Assembly: GCF_020564565.1 (NCBI RefSeq)
Contig: NZ_JAJCTD010000001.1
Span: 1-64,000 of the forward strand
Reading direction: 5' to 3'
DNA from: Rhodobacter sp. Har01
GTDB taxonomy: Bacteria; Pseudomonadota; Alphaproteobacteria; Rhodobacterales; Rhodobacteraceae
Length of the DNA: 64,000 nt
In this document: positions 18,567 through 28,184 of the stretch, piece after piece
Numbering within the stretch: position 1 is the stretch's first letter
How the letters are laid out: the number at the start of each line of letters is the position of its first letter
Notes under the pieces: generated by a model
Told to the model about the DNA's origin: nothing
The model's database searches: none
What the model saw: only the letters and a program-made list of their open reading frames with translations
Position numbers and translations under genes: made by a program

Positions 18567-18790
18567 CTTTGCCGTCAGGAGCATGGCGGAAAAAGGATGG
18601 ATCGTGGCGCAGTCCGCTTCGCGACCGATGTGGCCGGCGGGCACCGCTTCCGCGGCCCAAGTCCCGCGCGAACCCGGCGTTAACCTCGTGGAGGGGCGCG
18701 CGGCCTACGATTCCGGTTGCGACCCGGCGACCGGGGGGGCCAACCGGGCGCCCGGTCGCCGCGGTCCGCCGCAACACAGGGAGGCCTGCC

Positions 18791-19870
18791 ACGTCCCGGA
18801 TTGAGAACCTGCGCCGCTGGCTGGGCTACACCCGGCCGGTGGTCGAGACCGAGCCCGCCGCCCCGCCGCCGCGCGGCCAGCGGCGCGGCCGGGTCGACCA
18901 TGTGGTGATCCTGGACGGCACCCTGTCGACGCTGGACCCGGGGATGGAAACCAACGCCGGCCTGGCCTTCCGGCTGATCGCCGAAGGCCCGTTGCGCCCC
19001 GACCGCACGGTCTATTACGAACCCGGCATGCAGTGGCAGGGCTGGCGCCGGCTCAGCGACCTGGCCCAGGGCCGCGGCCTGAACCGCCAGATCAAGCGCG
19101 CCTATGGCTACCTGGCCAGCCACTACCGGGCCGGCGACCGCATCTTCCTGTTGGGCTATTCCCGCGGCGCCTTCGCGGTGCGCAGCCTGGCCGGGGTGAT
19201 CGACCAGGTTGGCCTGCTGCGCGCCGACGCCGCCACCGAACGCAACGTGCAACTGGTCTACCGCCACTACCGGCTGAACCCGGAAGGCGAGGCCGCCCGC
19301 GCTTTCGCCCGCCTCTACTGCCACCCGCAGGCGCCGATCCAGATGGTCGGGGTCTGGGATACGGTCAAGGCGCTGGGCCTGCGGCTGCCGCTCTTGTGGA
19401 AGTTGACCGAAAAGGCCCATGCCTTCCACAGCCACCATCTGGGCGCCTCGGTCCGCCACGGCTTTCATGCGCTGGCGCTGAACGAAACCCGCGCGGCCTT
19501 TGCGCCGGTGCTCTGGGATTGCCCGCCCGGCTGGGACGGCAACGTCGAGCAGGTCTGGTTCCGCGGCGCGCATGGCGACATCGGCGGCCAGATCGGCACC
19601 TTCCCGACCGCCCGGCCACTGTCGAACATCCCGCTGGTCTGGATGCTGGATCGGGCCGAAGCCTGCGGCCTGACCCTGCCACCCGACTGGCGCGCGCGCT
19701 TCCCCTGCGACCCAGAGGCGCCGATGGTCGGCACTTGGAAAAGCTGGGGCAAGCTGTTCCTGTTGCGCCACCGCCGCGACATCGGCCGCGACCGCTCGGA
19801 ACGCCTGCACGACACCGTCGTCGGCTCCGCCCGGGACCTCTGGCCGCCCGCCGCCCTGCCGGCGGAATAG
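18791..19870 (+). CDS. DUF2235 alpha/beta-hydrolase-like protein, probable ACG start
   Basis: A 359-residue protein. The conserved DUF2235 blocks are present: VDHVVILDGTLS near the N-terminus, the nucleophile elbow LLGYSRGAFAVRSLAG with Ser124, VGVWDTVKALG and WFRGAHGDIGG. The family includes phospholipase-like type VI effectors but also many cytoplasmic proteins; no effector genes are nearby. No ATG, GTG or TTG lies between the ribosome-binding-like GGGAGG (about 18779-18784) and the conserved domain, whereas ACG at 18791 is well spaced and would give MSRIENLRRWLGY. The non-standard start is an inference; ATT 18800 is an alternative. Confidence 0.8.
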   Translation, partial: TSRIENLRRWLGYTRPVVETEPAAPPPRGQRRGRVDHVVILDGTLSTLDPGMETNAGLAFRLIAEGPLRPDRTVYYEPGMQWQGWRRLSDLAQGRGLNRQIKRAYGYLASHYRAGDRIFLLGYSRGAFAVRSLAGVIDQVGLLRADAATERNVQLVYRHYRLNPEGEAARAFARLYCHPQAPIQMVGVWDTVKALGLRLPLLWKLTEKAHAFHSHHLGASVRHGFHALALNETRAAFAPVLWDCPPGWDGNVEQVWFRGAHGDIGGQIGTFPTARPLSNIPLVWMLDRAEACGLTLPPDWRARFPCDPEAPMVGTWKSWGKLFLLRHRRDIGRDRSERLHDTVVGSARDLWPPAALPAE

Positions 19871-19888
19871 GTCTTCTGCCTTCCTCTC

Positions 19889-19945
19889 TGTGGAAATATC
19901 CTCCGGGGGTCCGGGGGTGGAAAACCCCCGGCCTGCCCGCAAAAG
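19889..19945. repeat. Intergenic palindromic element, TATCCTCCGGGGGT type
   Basis: GGAAATATCCTCCGGGGGTC then GGGGGTGGAAAACCCCC. It belongs to the GGGTATTT/AAATATCC family listed at 11508. It lies between the DUF2235 stop and the aguB start and can fold into a GGGGG-CCCCC hairpin. Confidence 0.55.
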
Positions 19946-19954
19946 GAACGCCTC

Positions 19955-20827
19955 ATGCGCTTGCTCACCCTCGCCGCCACCCAGTTCGCCTGCAGCTGGG
20001 ACCTGCCCACCAATGCCGACCGGGCCGAGGCTCTGGTCCGGCAGGCCGCTTCCCAGGGCGCGCAAGTGGTGCTGGTGCAGGAATTGTTCGCCACCCCCTA
20101 TTTCTGCATCACCCAGGACCCCGCGCATTTCGACCTGGCCCAGCCGATGCAGGGCCACCCGCTGATCGCGCGGTTTGCCGACCTGGCCCGCGAGCTGGGC
20201 ATCGTGCTGCCCTGTTCGTATTTCGAGCGGGCGGGCCAGGCGTTCTTCAATTCGGTGGCGATGATCGACGCGGATGGCCGGATTCTGGGCAATTACCGCA
20301 AGAGCCACATCCCGCAGGGGCCGGGCTATGAGGAAAAGTTCTACTTCTCGCCCGGCGATACCGGCTTTCGGGTCTGGGACACCCGGTTTGGCCGGATCGG
20401 GGTCGGCATTTGCTGGGACCAATGGTTCCCCGAGGCGGCCCGCGCGATGGCGCTGATGGGGGCCGAGGTCCTGCTGTATCCGACGGCGATCGGATCAGAA
20501 CCCTGTCGCCCCGACTATGACAGCCAGTCGCATTGGCAGATGACCATGCGCGGCCATGCAGCAGCGAACATCCTGCCGGTGGTCGCCTCGAACCGCATCG
20601 GAGTGGAGCGGTCGCCCGACGGGCGCGAACTGACGTTCTATGGTTCAAGCTTCATCGCGGGGCCGCAAGGCGAGGTTCTGGCACAGGCCGACCGGGGCAC
20701 CACGGCGGTGATCACCGCCGAGGTCGATCTCAAGGCCGTGGCACAGATGCGGGCGGCCTGGGGCCTGTTCCGCGACCGCCGGCCCGACACCTACCACGCG
20801 CTCGGCTCGCTCGACGGCCGGGGCTGA
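19955..20827 (+). CDS. aguB: N-carbamoylputrescine amidase
   Basis: A 290-residue nitrilase-superfamily enzyme. The catalytic triad is Glu43 (LVQELFATPYFC), Lys116 (YRKSHIPQGPGYEEKFYF) and Cys153 (GICWDQWFPEAAR); the KSHIP and DQWFPE contexts are specific to N-carbamoylputrescine amidases. It hydrolyses N-carbamoylputrescine to putrescine, CO2 and ammonia, the last step of the agmatine route. agmatine deiminase (aguA) is not in the window. The presence of a decarboxylase nearby means two routes to putrescine may meet here. It converges on the alternative oxidase gene with 6 bases between stops. Confidence 0.93.
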   Translation: MRLLTLAATQFACSWDLPTNADRAEALVRQAASQGAQVVLVQELFATPYFCITQDPAHFDLAQPMQGHPLIARFADLARELGIVLPCSYFERAGQAFFNSVAMIDADGRILGNYRKSHIPQGPGYEEKFYFSPGDTGFRVWDTRFGRIGVGICWDQWFPEAARAMALMGAEVLLYPTAIGSEPCRPDYDSQSHWQMTMRGHAAANILPVVASNRIGVERSPDGRELTFYGSSFIAGPQGEVLAQADRGTTAVITAEVDLKAVAQMRAAWGLFRDRRPDTYHALGSLDGRG

Positions 20828-20833
20828 TCGCCC

Positions 20834-21463
20834 TCAGCCTGCCGCCAGGCTGTCTGCCATCTGGTGGTTGCGGTCGCGGTGGCCGGCTTCGTCGGCCCGC
20901 ACCGCGATGACCACGTCGCGCAGCCGCGCTTCGGGTGCGAGATGCCAGTAAGCGATCGCGATCTGCGGCGCCGGCGGGTTTTCTGTCCGCCCGGCGTCGA
21001 TCTCGTCCAGAAACTGCGAATAGCTGACCACTGCCTCTTCCTCAAGATAGCCGACGATCCGGTGAGCGATCCGCGGGGCGAACAGATACAGCCAGAAGTA
21101 GGCGTTGTAGAACACCGCCTGGCCCAGCAGGATGATCGTCCGTTCCAGCCGGGTGGGCTGGGCGATCTGGACAAAGGTCATCAGGTGCATCCGCTCGTTC
21201 TCGGCTTCGTCCAGAAGCTCGCGGATCCAGCCCTGATCGTCGCGGATATGGCGCAGCGCCTTGAGATGCTGCAACAGCCCGCCCACCATGCCGGGCACGG
21301 CGGCGACGGTCTCCAGCACCACCGCGCGGTGACCGTAGCGTTTGGAAAAGAAGGCATCGGCGAACCGGCGCATCAGCTTGACCGTGCGCAGGGCGATGCG
21401 GTCGCCCCAGGTTCGGGGGGCGTGGCGCAGCGACAGGTCCGTCGCCTGAAGTCGGTTCGTCAT
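20834..21463 (-). CDS. aox: Ubiquinol alternative oxidase
   Basis: A 209-residue diiron membrane oxidase. All four ligand motifs are present: LET with Glu51, NERMHL with Glu90 and His93, LEEEAV with Glu142, and RADEAGH with Glu192 and His195. AOX passes electrons from ubiquinol straight to oxygen without pumping protons, giving cyanide- and NO-resistant respiration. Two hydrophobic helices (about 53-66 and 109-130) dip into the membrane. Length is normal for bacterial AOX. A CATTC-CT-GAATG inverted repeat lies 11-22 bases before the start and could be an operator. Only part of the family's hosts are bacteria, so its presence is notable. Confidence 0.95.
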   Translation of the reverse strand: MTNRLQATDLSLRHAPRTWGDRIALRTVKLMRRFADAFFSKRYGHRAVVLETVAAVPGMVGGLLQHLKALRHIRDDQGWIRELLDEAENERMHLMTFVQIAQPTRLERTIILLGQAVFYNAYFWLYLFAPRIAHRIVGYLEEEAVVSYSQFLDEIDAGRTENPPAPQIAIAYWHLAPEARLRDVVIAVRADEAGHRDRNHQMADSLAAG

Positions 21464-21543
21464 GGTCCTGGTCCATTCCTGAATGTCACATGCAAGATAT
21501 GGGCTGTTCCGGCGCCCTGACATCGGGTGCCCCCTGCGGCAGG

Positions 21544-22263
21544 CTAGCGCAGCAGCCAGCTGGCGCCCAGGACCAGTCCGATCAGCACCGGCTGGTGAAT
21601 GAGGTAGATCGCCAGCGAATGCCGCCCCGGCCAGGCCAGACGGCGCAGCAGCGGCGTCTCGGACCAGGTGAGGTGCCGCCAGAGGTCGAAGCGGCTGAGC
21701 AGCCGGCCGCTGGCCAGCCCGGCAAGGAAGGGGGCGAACCAGGGGAAGAACGGCTCGAAATCGGCGGTCAGCGGCCGGGTCGAGGACAGGCCGGCCCAGA
21801 CCGGCCAGCCGCTCTGGGCCGGCAGTGTCCACAGATAGGGCAGGGCAAAGACCGCAACCGCGACGGCAAGGGTCACCACGGCGGGCAGGCGCAGGAACAC
21901 CAGGCCCGCAACCGAAGACACGGCGATCGAATGCAGGATGCCGTAATAGGTCGTCAACTGCCCCTTGAAGGCGAAATGGGTGGCGACGCTCACCAGCGCC
22001 GCCGCCGCCGCGATCTTCAGCAGCCGCCGCGCGAAAGCGCCCCAGCGCAGACGCTGGCCATGCGCCATCCAAAGCGACAGCCCGGCCAGGAAGATGAACC
22101 CGCCGGCCACGATCCGCGCGTGATACCAGAACCAGCCGGTAACGGCGGTGCCAGGGGCGATCCAGCGGAACGCCTCAAGGTCATAGGTGATGTGAAACAC
22201 CACCATTCCCGCCAGCGCCGCGGTTCGCGCCAGGTCGACCGCCAGAACCCGTTCTCCCGTCAC
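21544..22263 (-). CDS. DUF1624 / heparan-alpha-glucosaminide acetyltransferase-like membrane protein
   Basis: A 239-residue polytopic membrane protein with a GTG start at 22263. The N-terminus RVLAVDLARTAALAGMVVFH followed by a Tyr-Asp-Leu segment and FIFLAGLSLWMAHG matches the DUF1624 acyltransferase pattern, with about seven membrane helices and a C-terminal HSLAIYLIHQPVLIGL. Relatives acetylate sugars across the membrane using cytoplasmic acetyl-CoA. The substrate is unknown. It lies 80 bases upstream of the AOX gene in the same direction and might be co-transcribed with it. Confidence 0.82.
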   Translation of the reverse strand: MTGERVLAVDLARTAALAGMVVFHITYDLEAFRWIAPGTAVTGWFWYHARIVAGGFIFLAGLSLWMAHGQRLRWGAFARRLLKIAAAAALVSVATHFAFKGQLTTYYGILHSIAVSSVAGLVFLRLPAVVTLAVAVAVFALPYLWTLPAQSGWPVWAGLSSTRPLTADFEPFFPWFAPFLAGLASGRLLSRFDLWRHLTWSETPLLRRLAWPGRHSLAIYLIHQPVLIGLVLGASWLLR

Positions 22264-22328
22264 GCGCGCCCTCCGGATGCCCCGGCCATCCTGCCCGCCC
22301 CGCTGCCGGCCGCAAGCGCCAAGTGAAA

Positions 22329-22352
22329 GGGGCGGCTCTGCTGAGCCGCCCC
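22329..22352 (-). terminator. Rho-independent-like terminator after gltA
   Basis: GGGGCGGCTC-TGCT-GAGCCGCCCC, a perfect 10-bp stem; on the gltA strand it is followed by TTTCACTT. It lies 29 bases past the gltA stop. Confidence 0.75.
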
Positions 22353-22380
22353 CCTCGTTTGCGCCGGTTCCCTTCGCGCC

Positions 22381-23682
22381 TTAGCGGTGGCGCACGTCGA
22401 CATAATCCCGCCGCTTGGGCCCGATGTAGAGCTGCCGCGGTCTGCCGATCTTCTGGTTCTTGTCGCCGATCATTTCCTTCCACTGCGAAATCCAGCCGAC
22501 GGTCCGCGAAATCGCGAAGATCGGCGTGAACATCGAGGTCGGGAACCCCATCGCCTCGAGGATGATCCCCGAGTAGAAGTCGACGTTCGGGTAAAGCTTC
22601 TTCGACACGAAGTAATCGTCCGACAGGGCGATCCGCTCCAGCTCCTTGGCGACCTGGAGGATCGGGTTGTCCTCGATGCCCAGCAGGCCCAGCACCTCGT
22701 CGGCCGATTCCTTCATCACCTTGGCGCGCGGGTCGAAGTTCTTGTAGACCCGGTGGCCAAAGCCCATCAGCCGGAAGCCCGAATTCTTGTCCTTGGCCTT
22801 CGCGATGTATTCCGGGATGCGGTCGACGCTGCCGATCTCCTTGAGCATCTCCAGGCAGGCCTGGTTCGCCCCGCCATGGGCCGGTCCCCAGAGGCAGGCG
22901 ATGCCGGCGGCGATGCAGGCAAACGGGTTGGCGCCGGACGAGCCGGCCAGCCGGACGGTCGAGGTCGAGGCGTTCTGCTCATGGTCCGCATGCAGCATCA
23001 TGATGCGGTCCATCGCCTTTTCCAGCACCGGCGAAACCACATAATCCTCGGCCGGGATGGCAAAGCACATGTGCAGGAAGTTGCCGGCGTAAGAGAGCGA
23101 GTTCTTCGGATAGACGAAAGGTTGGCCCAGCGAATACTTGTAGGCCATCGCGGCGATGGTCGGCAGCTTGGCGATCATCCGGATCGCGGCAACCTCGCGC
23201 TGCCAGGGATCGTTGATGTCAAGCGAGTCATGGTAGAACGCCGACATCGCCCCCACCACGCCCACCATGGTGGCCATCGGGTGGCTGTCCCGGCGGAAGC
23301 CGCGGAAGAAATAGTGCATCTGTTCATGCACCATGGTGTGTCGCGTCACCCGGGCATTGAAGTCGGCCAGTTGGCCGGCGGTCGGCAGGTCTCCGTAAAG
23401 CAAGAGGTAGCACACCTCGAGGTGGGTCGACTTGTCGGCCAGCTGCTCGATCGGGTAGCCGCGATACAGAAGTTCGCCCAGGTCGCCGTCGATGTAGGTG
23501 ATGGTGCTCTCGCACGACGCGGTCGAGGTGAAGCCCGGATCATAGGTGAAGATGTCCGCCTCGCCATAGAGCTTGCGGATGTCCACCACGTCGGGGCCAA
23601 GCGTGGGATGCAGGACCGGAAGATCGTAGTCCTTGCCGTCCAGCGTCAGCGTCGCTTTTCTGTTGGTTGTCGTTGTCGTCAC
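22381..23682 (-). CDS. gltA: Citrate synthase (type II)
   Basis: A 433-residue protein with GTG start 23682 preceded by GGGGGACGAAC. It contains the citrate synthase signature [15 protein letters not shown] with His310, an earlier catalytic His in [13 protein letters not shown], and the C-terminal [19 protein letters not shown] including the catalytic Asp region. The N-terminal extra beta domain and length fit the hexameric, NADH-sensitive type II enzyme of proteobacteria. It condenses acetyl-CoA with oxaloacetate to open the TCA cycle. The gene is downstream of gltX on the same strand, separated by a GC palindrome. Confidence 0.97.
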   Translation of the reverse strand: MTTTTTNRKATLTLDGKDYDLPVLHPTLGPDVVDIRKLYGEADIFTYDPGFTSTASCESTITYIDGDLGELLYRGYPIEQLADKSTHLEVCYLLLYGDLPTAGQLADFNARVTRHTMVHEQMHYFFRGFRRDSHPMATMVGVVGAMSAFYHDSLDINDPWQREVAAIRMIAKLPTIAAMAYKYSLGQPFVYPKNSLSYAGNFLHMCFAIPAEDYVVSPVLEKAMDRIMMLHADHEQNASTSTVRLAGSSGANPFACIAAGIACLWGPAHGGANQACLEMLKEIGSVDRIPEYIAKAKDKNSGFRLMGFGHRVYKNFDPRAKVMKESADEVLGLLGIEDNPILQVAKELERIALSDDYFVSKKLYPNVDFYSGIILEAMGFPTSMFTPIFAISRTVGWISQWKEMIGDKNQKIGRPRQLYIGPKRRDYVDVRHR

Positions 23683-23742
23683 GTTCGTCCCCCGTCTCGG
23701 GCCCGATGCCGCAAGGCAGGCGGCGGGCCGGTGTCCATGCTC

Positions 23743-23760
23743 CGCCCCCCGCGGGGGGCG
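23743..23760 (-). terminator. Perfect GC palindrome between gltX and gltA
   Basis: CGCCCCCCGCGGGGGGCG, an 18-base perfect palindrome 27 bases after the gltX stop. It is not followed by a T-run on either strand, so it is a weak terminator or a pause/3'-stability hairpin. Confidence 0.4.
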
Positions 23761-23787
23761 CATCAAGGTCAGGCGGCGTCTGTGGCC

Positions 23788-25188
23788 TCAGGCCGCAGCA
23801 TCCGCAAGCCTTGCAATCGTCTCGTCCCGACCGATGGCAAGCATCATGTCATAGACCGAGGGCGTCACACTGCAACCCGCCAATGCGGCCCGAAGCGGGG
23901 CCGCGAGCTTGCCGAATCCGATGCCGTTTTGCGCGGCGATCTCGTTCAGGATGGTCTCCAGCGAGTCTTTCGTCCAGCTAACATTTTGCAGGCGCGGCGT
24001 CAATGATTTCAGTATACCACGGGATACCGCATCCAGCGCCGCCGCCGCCTTCTCGTCCGGCGCCACAGGCCGGTCGATCAGCGCAAACTTCGCTTTTTCA
24101 AGCAGTTCCGGAAAGGTCTTCGCACGTTCTTTCAACGCCGCCATGGCCGCAAGAATTCTGTCGCGCTGCACCGCTGTCAGCGCGGGCCGTCCAGCGGCGG
24201 CCAGGTAGCCCGTCAGTTCATGCAGCAGCGCGGCATCTTCGGTCATCGCGACATGATGGCCGCAAGTGTTTTCCAATTTCTTGAAATCCAGCCGGGCAGG
24301 CGCGCGGCCAATGCCTTCCAGCGTGAAAACCTTCATCGCTTCGGCGCTGGTGAACACCTCCATGTCGCCATGCGCCCAGCCCAGCCGGGTCAGATAGTTG
24401 CGCATCCCGGCGGCCGGGTAGCCCATCGCCTGGTATTCCTCCAGCCCGGTCGCGCCGTGGCGTTTCGACAGCTTCTTGCCGTCGGGGCCGTGAATCAGCG
24501 GGATGTGCGCCCAGACCGGCACCGCCCAGCCCATCGCGTCATAGACCATCTGCTGGCGGGCGGCGTTGTTCAGGTGATCATCGCCGCGGATCACATGGGT
24601 CACGCCCATGTCGTGATCGTCCACCACCACGGCCAGCATGTAGGTGGGCGTGTTGTCGCTGCGCAGCACGATCATGTCGTCCAGCGTCTCGTTGCGGATC
24701 ACCACGCGGCCCTGCACCTTGTCGTCGATCACCGTCTCGCCCATGCGCGGGGCCTTCATGCGGATGGCAAAGGGCGCGTCGGGCCAGGTCGCCGGGTCGG
24801 CATCGCGCCAGGGGCTTTGGAACACCGCATAGCTGCCGCGGGCTTCTGCTTCGGCGCGGAAGGCGGCAATTTCCTGCGGCGTGGAAAAGCAGCGATAGGC
24901 GGTGCCGCGGGCCAGCATCTCATGCGCCACCTCGGCGTGGCGGGCCTTGCGGGCGAACTGGCTGACCACCTCGCCGTCCCAGTCCAGACCCAGCCAGGTC
25001 AGGCCCTTGAGGATGGCCTCGGTCGCCTCGGGGGTTGACCGCTCGCGGTCGGTATCCTCGATCCGCAGCAGGAACTTGCCGCCGCGCCCGCGGGCGTAGA
25101 GCCAGTTGAACAGCGCCGTCCGTGCGCCGCCGATATGCAGATAGCCGGTGGGCGAGGGCGCAAAGCGGGTGACCACGTCGGATGCCAT
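23788..25188 (-). CDS. gltX: Glutamyl-tRNA synthetase
   Basis: A 466-residue class I synthetase. The HIGH motif is in [18 protein letters not shown] (about 9-25) and the KMSKS equivalent is KLSKR at 239-243 in [12 protein letters not shown]. The all-helical C-terminal anticodon-binding domain is present. It charges tRNAGlu and, since gatB is in the window, very likely also tRNAGln to feed the transamidation route. Start ATG 25188 gives [15 protein letters not shown], the usual N-terminus. It is divergent from comEC, with 94 bases between starts. Confidence 0.96.
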   Translation of the reverse strand: MASDVVTRFAPSPTGYLHIGGARTALFNWLYARGRGGKFLLRIEDTDRERSTPEATEAILKGLTWLGLDWDGEVVSQFARKARHAEVAHEMLARGTAYRCFSTPQEIAAFRAEAEARGSYAVFQSPWRDADPATWPDAPFAIRMKAPRMGETVIDDKVQGRVVIRNETLDDMIVLRSDNTPTYMLAVVVDDHDMGVTHVIRGDDHLNNAARQQMVYDAMGWAVPVWAHIPLIHGPDGKKLSKRHGATGLEEYQAMGYPAAGMRNYLTRLGWAHGDMEVFTSAEAMKVFTLEGIGRAPARLDFKKLENTCGHHVAMTEDAALLHELTGYLAAAGRPALTAVQRDRILAAMAALKERAKTFPELLEKAKFALIDRPVAPDEKAAAALDAVSRGILKSLTPRLQNVSWTKDSLETILNEIAAQNGIGFGKLAAPLRAALAGCSVTPSVYDMMLAIGRDETIARLADAAA

Positions 25189-25282
25189 GGGCGCGTTAAC
25201 CTTTCGGAAACCAAGTTCAAGGAAGAGTGAAAGCCGGGCCGGCAACGGCGGCATTTAGACGGGATGGGAGGGCAAGGGCAAG

Positions 25283-27412
25283 GTGGCGGTCACGGCGTCC
25301 TGGGCCGACCGGTGGCTGCTTTGGCCGCTGCGTGCGCTGGTCGAGGCGCGGGGGCACCTGTTCCCGCTGGCCGCGGTGCTGATCGGCTGCGGCGTCGGTG
25401 CCTGGTTCGTCTGGCCGTGGGAACCCGGGCGCCTGCTCTACGCCGGCGTTGCGGGTCTGGCCCTGACGGGGGCGCTGGTCCTTGTCCGCGCGCCAGACCT
25501 GTTGCGCCCGTTGGGGGCGGCCCTCCTGGCCCTGGCACTGGGCTTCCTGGCGGCCGGCCTGCGCGCGCAACTGGTGCAGGCGCCGATGCTGACCTTCCGC
25601 TACTACGGTCCGGTCGAGGGCCGCATCGTCGAGATCGACCGCTCGGCCTCCGATGCGCTGCGGGTGACGCTGGACCGGGTGGTGCTGGAGGATCTGCCGC
25701 CGGACCGCACGCCCGACAAGGTGCGGGTCTCGCTGCAGGGCGACCAGCCCTTCCTGACGCCGCAACCGGGGCAGACCATCATCGTCACCGCCAGCCTGGC
25801 CGCCCCCGACGGCGCGGTCGAGCCGGGCGGCTTCGACTTCCGCCGGATGGCCTATTTCGAAGGCCTGGGCGCGGTGGGCTATACCCGCAAACCCGCGCTG
25901 CTGCTGGAAGACCCCGGCCCAGGGGAAGAGAAGGTGGGGCGGCTGCGCGCCTATCTCTCGGCCGCGATGCGGGCGCGGATTCCGGGCGATGCCGGGGCCT
26001 TCGCCTCGGGGTCGATGACCGGGGACCGCTCGGGCATCAGCCACGACACCGTGGTGGCGTTGCGCGACAGCTCGCTGGCGCACCTCCTGGCGATCTCGGG
26101 GATGAACCTGGCCTTCCTGGTGGGCTTTGTCTTCCTGCTGATCCGCAACGCCATTGCGCTGGTGCCGCCGCTGGCCGTGCGGGTCAACGGCAAGAAGGTG
26201 GCGGCGGTGCTGTCCTTCGGGGTGGCCTGGTTCTATCTGCTGCTGTCCGGCTCGAACGTGGCCACCGAGCGGGCCTTTGTCATGGTGGCGGTGATGCTGG
26301 GCGCGGTGATGCTGGATCGCCGGGCGATCACCCTGCGCTCGGCCGCGGTGGCGGCGGCGGTGCTGCTGCTGATGCAGCCCGAAAGCCTGCTGTCGCCCGG
26401 CTTCCAGATGTCCTTTGCGGCGACGCTGGCTTTGATCTGGGGGTTTTCGGTGCTGGACCACAAGGTCCTGCTGGGGGAATGGCCGCGCTGGGCGGTGCCG
26501 GTGTTCACCCTGGTCGCCAGTTCGGCGATCGGCGGCATCGCCACGGCGCCCTTTGCCGCGGCGCATTTCAACCGCTTCACCGATTACGGCTTTTTTGCCA
26601 ACCTGTTGACCGTGCCGGTGATGGGCGCGGTGGTGATGCCGATGGGCGCGCTGGCCGCGCTGCTGGCGCCCCTTGGCCTCGCCGGGCTGCCGCTGTGGCT
26701 GATGGGTCTGGGCTGCGAATGGATCCTGCTGGTGGCGCACAAGGTGGCATCTTTCGAGGGCGCGGTGACGGCGATTCCATCGCCGGGGGCGGTGGTGGTG
26801 CCGCTGATCTCGTTGGGGGCGCTTTGGGTGATCCTGTGGCCCGGGCGGGCGCGCTGGCTGGGGCTGGTGGCGGTGCTGGGCGCACTGGCGCAGTGGCCGA
26901 TGGCCGGGCGGCCCGATCTGCTCATATCCGGCGACGGCCGGCTGGTGGGGCTGATGGGGCCCGAGGGCCGGGCGCTGTCGTCGCCCAAGGGCGGCGGCTT
27001 TGCGGCGCAGAACTGGCTTGAGAACGACGGCGATCTGGTCGCGCAGGACCAGGCCGCGACACGCCCCGGCTTCGACGGCCCGAAAGAGGCGCGCAGCTTC
27101 ACCTTCGCGGGACTGCGCGGCGTGGCGCTGTCGGGCAAGAAGGGCCTGGCCCGGCTGGCCGAGGCCTGTGCCGGGGCCGACCTCGTGGTGCTGTCGGCCA
27201 AGGCCGAGGCGGTGCCGCAGGGTTGCCGGCTGATTGATCAGAATGTGCTGGAACAGACCGGGCCGCTGGCGCTGACGCTGGGCGCCGACGGCGCGGTCAC
27301 CTTGCGCGCCAGCCGCGCCGGCGGCCGGGTCTGGAGCGGCGAGCCGCTGGACGAAAGCCTGCTGGCCGGGCTGCTGCCGCCGGCAAAGCAGATCGCCAGC
27401 GCCGATCAGTAG
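25283..27412 (+). CDS. comEC: ComEC/Rec2-family competence membrane protein
   Basis: A 709-residue polytopic membrane protein with a GTG start. Residues 20-80 are hydrophobic helices, followed by the DUF4131 region (GRIVEIDRSASDALRVTLDR ...). The Competence domain follows, with the signature HLLAISGMNLAF and about eight further helices. Unlike full-length ComEC, the C-terminal part after about residue 560 does not show the HxHxDH metallo-beta-lactamase motif, as in many alphaproteobacterial members. ComEC forms the inner-membrane channel for single-stranded DNA in natural uptake. No other competence genes are in the window. It converges on lexA. Confidence 0.9.
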   Translation: MAVTASWADRWLLWPLRALVEARGHLFPLAAVLIGCGVGAWFVWPWEPGRLLYAGVAGLALTGALVLVRAPDLLRPLGAALLALALGFLAAGLRAQLVQAPMLTFRYYGPVEGRIVEIDRSASDALRVTLDRVVLEDLPPDRTPDKVRVSLQGDQPFLTPQPGQTIIVTASLAAPDGAVEPGGFDFRRMAYFEGLGAVGYTRKPALLLEDPGPGEEKVGRLRAYLSAAMRARIPGDAGAFASGSMTGDRSGISHDTVVALRDSSLAHLLAISGMNLAFLVGFVFLLIRNAIALVPPLAVRVNGKKVAAVLSFGVAWFYLLLSGSNVATERAFVMVAVMLGAVMLDRRAITLRSAAVAAAVLLLMQPESLLSPGFQMSFAATLALIWGFSVLDHKVLLGEWPRWAVPVFTLVASSAIGGIATAPFAAAHFNRFTDYGFFANLLTVPVMGAVVMPMGALAALLAPLGLAGLPLWLMGLGCEWILLVAHKVASFEGAVTAIPSPGAVVVPLISLGALWVILWPGRARWLGLVAVLGALAQWPMAGRPDLLISGDGRLVGLMGPEGRALSSPKGGGFAAQNWLENDGDLVAQDQAATRPGFDGPKEARSFTFAGLRGVALSGKKGLARLAEACAGADLVVLSAKAEAVPQGCRLIDQNVLEQTGPLALTLGADGAVTLRASRAGGRVWSGEPLDESLLAGLLPPAKQIASADQ

Positions 27413-27419
27413 GCGCGGG

Positions 27420-28136
27420 TCAGTAGTTGCGGATCAGGCCGACCAGGCGGCCCTGCACCTTGACCAGGTGGTCGGGGAAGACGCGGGTCTCATAGGCCGG
27501 GTTGGCAGCTTCCAGCGCGATCATGCCGCCGCGGCGGCGAAAGCGCTTGAGCGTGGCCTCGCTGTCTTCGACCAGAGCCACCACGATATCGCCGTTCTCG
27601 GCCGTGGTCTGTTCGCGGATCACCACGATGTCGCCGTCGTTGATGCCGGCCTCGATCATCGAATCGCCCTTGACCTCAAGGGCATAGTGACTGCCGTGGC
27701 CTGACAGCATGCTGCCCGGCACGGCGACGTGGTGGCTGACCTCGCTGATCGCCTCGATCGGCACACCGGCGGCGATGCGGCCCATCACCGGCAGCTCCAT
27801 CGCATGCACGGCCTCGACCGGCATAGCGCCCCGTGGCGGGTCGGTGCGGTCGCCCTTGATGACCTTGGGATCGAACCGGGGGGGGCTTGAGCGCGAGGGG
27901 GTGAAGCCCGGCTTCTCCATCGCTTCGGGCAGCTTGATGATTTCCAGCGCCCGGGCGCGGTGGGCCAGGCGGCGGATGAAGCCGCGTTCTTCCAGTGCGG
28001 TGATCAGCCGGTGGATGCCGGATTTCGAGCGCAGGTCGAGCGCCTCCTTCATCTCGTCGAACGAGGGCGGCACGCCGTCCTGGTCCATCCGGGTCTTGAT
28101 GAAGTTCAGTAGTTCAAGCTGCTTGCGCGTGAGCAT
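27420..28136 (-). CDS. lexA: SOS-response repressor LexA
   Basis: A 238-residue repressor-protease. Residues 1-65 form the winged helix ([37 protein letters not shown]). The self-cleavage bond is Ala123-Gly124 in RIAAGVPIE; the catalytic dyad is Ser159 (GDSMIEAG) and Lys197 (EATLKRF). A roughly 50-residue Pro-rich linker makes it longer than E. coli LexA, typical of alphaproteobacteria. Start ATG 28136 has GGAGGG upstream. Its own SOS box lies 34 bases upstream, indicating autoregulation. It is convergent with comEC and separate from the moeA unit. Confidence 0.97.
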   Translation of the reverse strand: MLTRKQLELLNFIKTRMDQDGVPPSFDEMKEALDLRSKSGIHRLITALEERGFIRRLAHRARALEIIKLPEAMEKPGFTPSRSSPPRFDPKVIKGDRTDPPRGAMPVEAVHAMELPVMGRIAAGVPIEAISEVSHHVAVPGSMLSGHGSHYALEVKGDSMIEAGINDGDIVVIREQTTAENGDIVVALVEDSEATLKRFRRRGGMIALEAANPAYETRVFPDHLVKVQGRLVGLIRNY

Positions 28137-28169
28137 CCGGCCACCCTCCGGGGAAATCGTTAACACAAT

Positions 28170-28184
28170 GTTCTGCCCGTGTTC
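28170..28184. promoter_or_regulatory. SOS box GTTC-N7-GTTC upstream of lexA
   Basis: GTTCTGCCCGTGTTC, a direct-repeat SOS box of the type known for alphaproteobacterial LexA, located 34 bases upstream of the lexA start and next to the AT-rich TTAACACAATG tract. It implies LexA represses its own gene until DNA damage. Confidence 0.9.
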
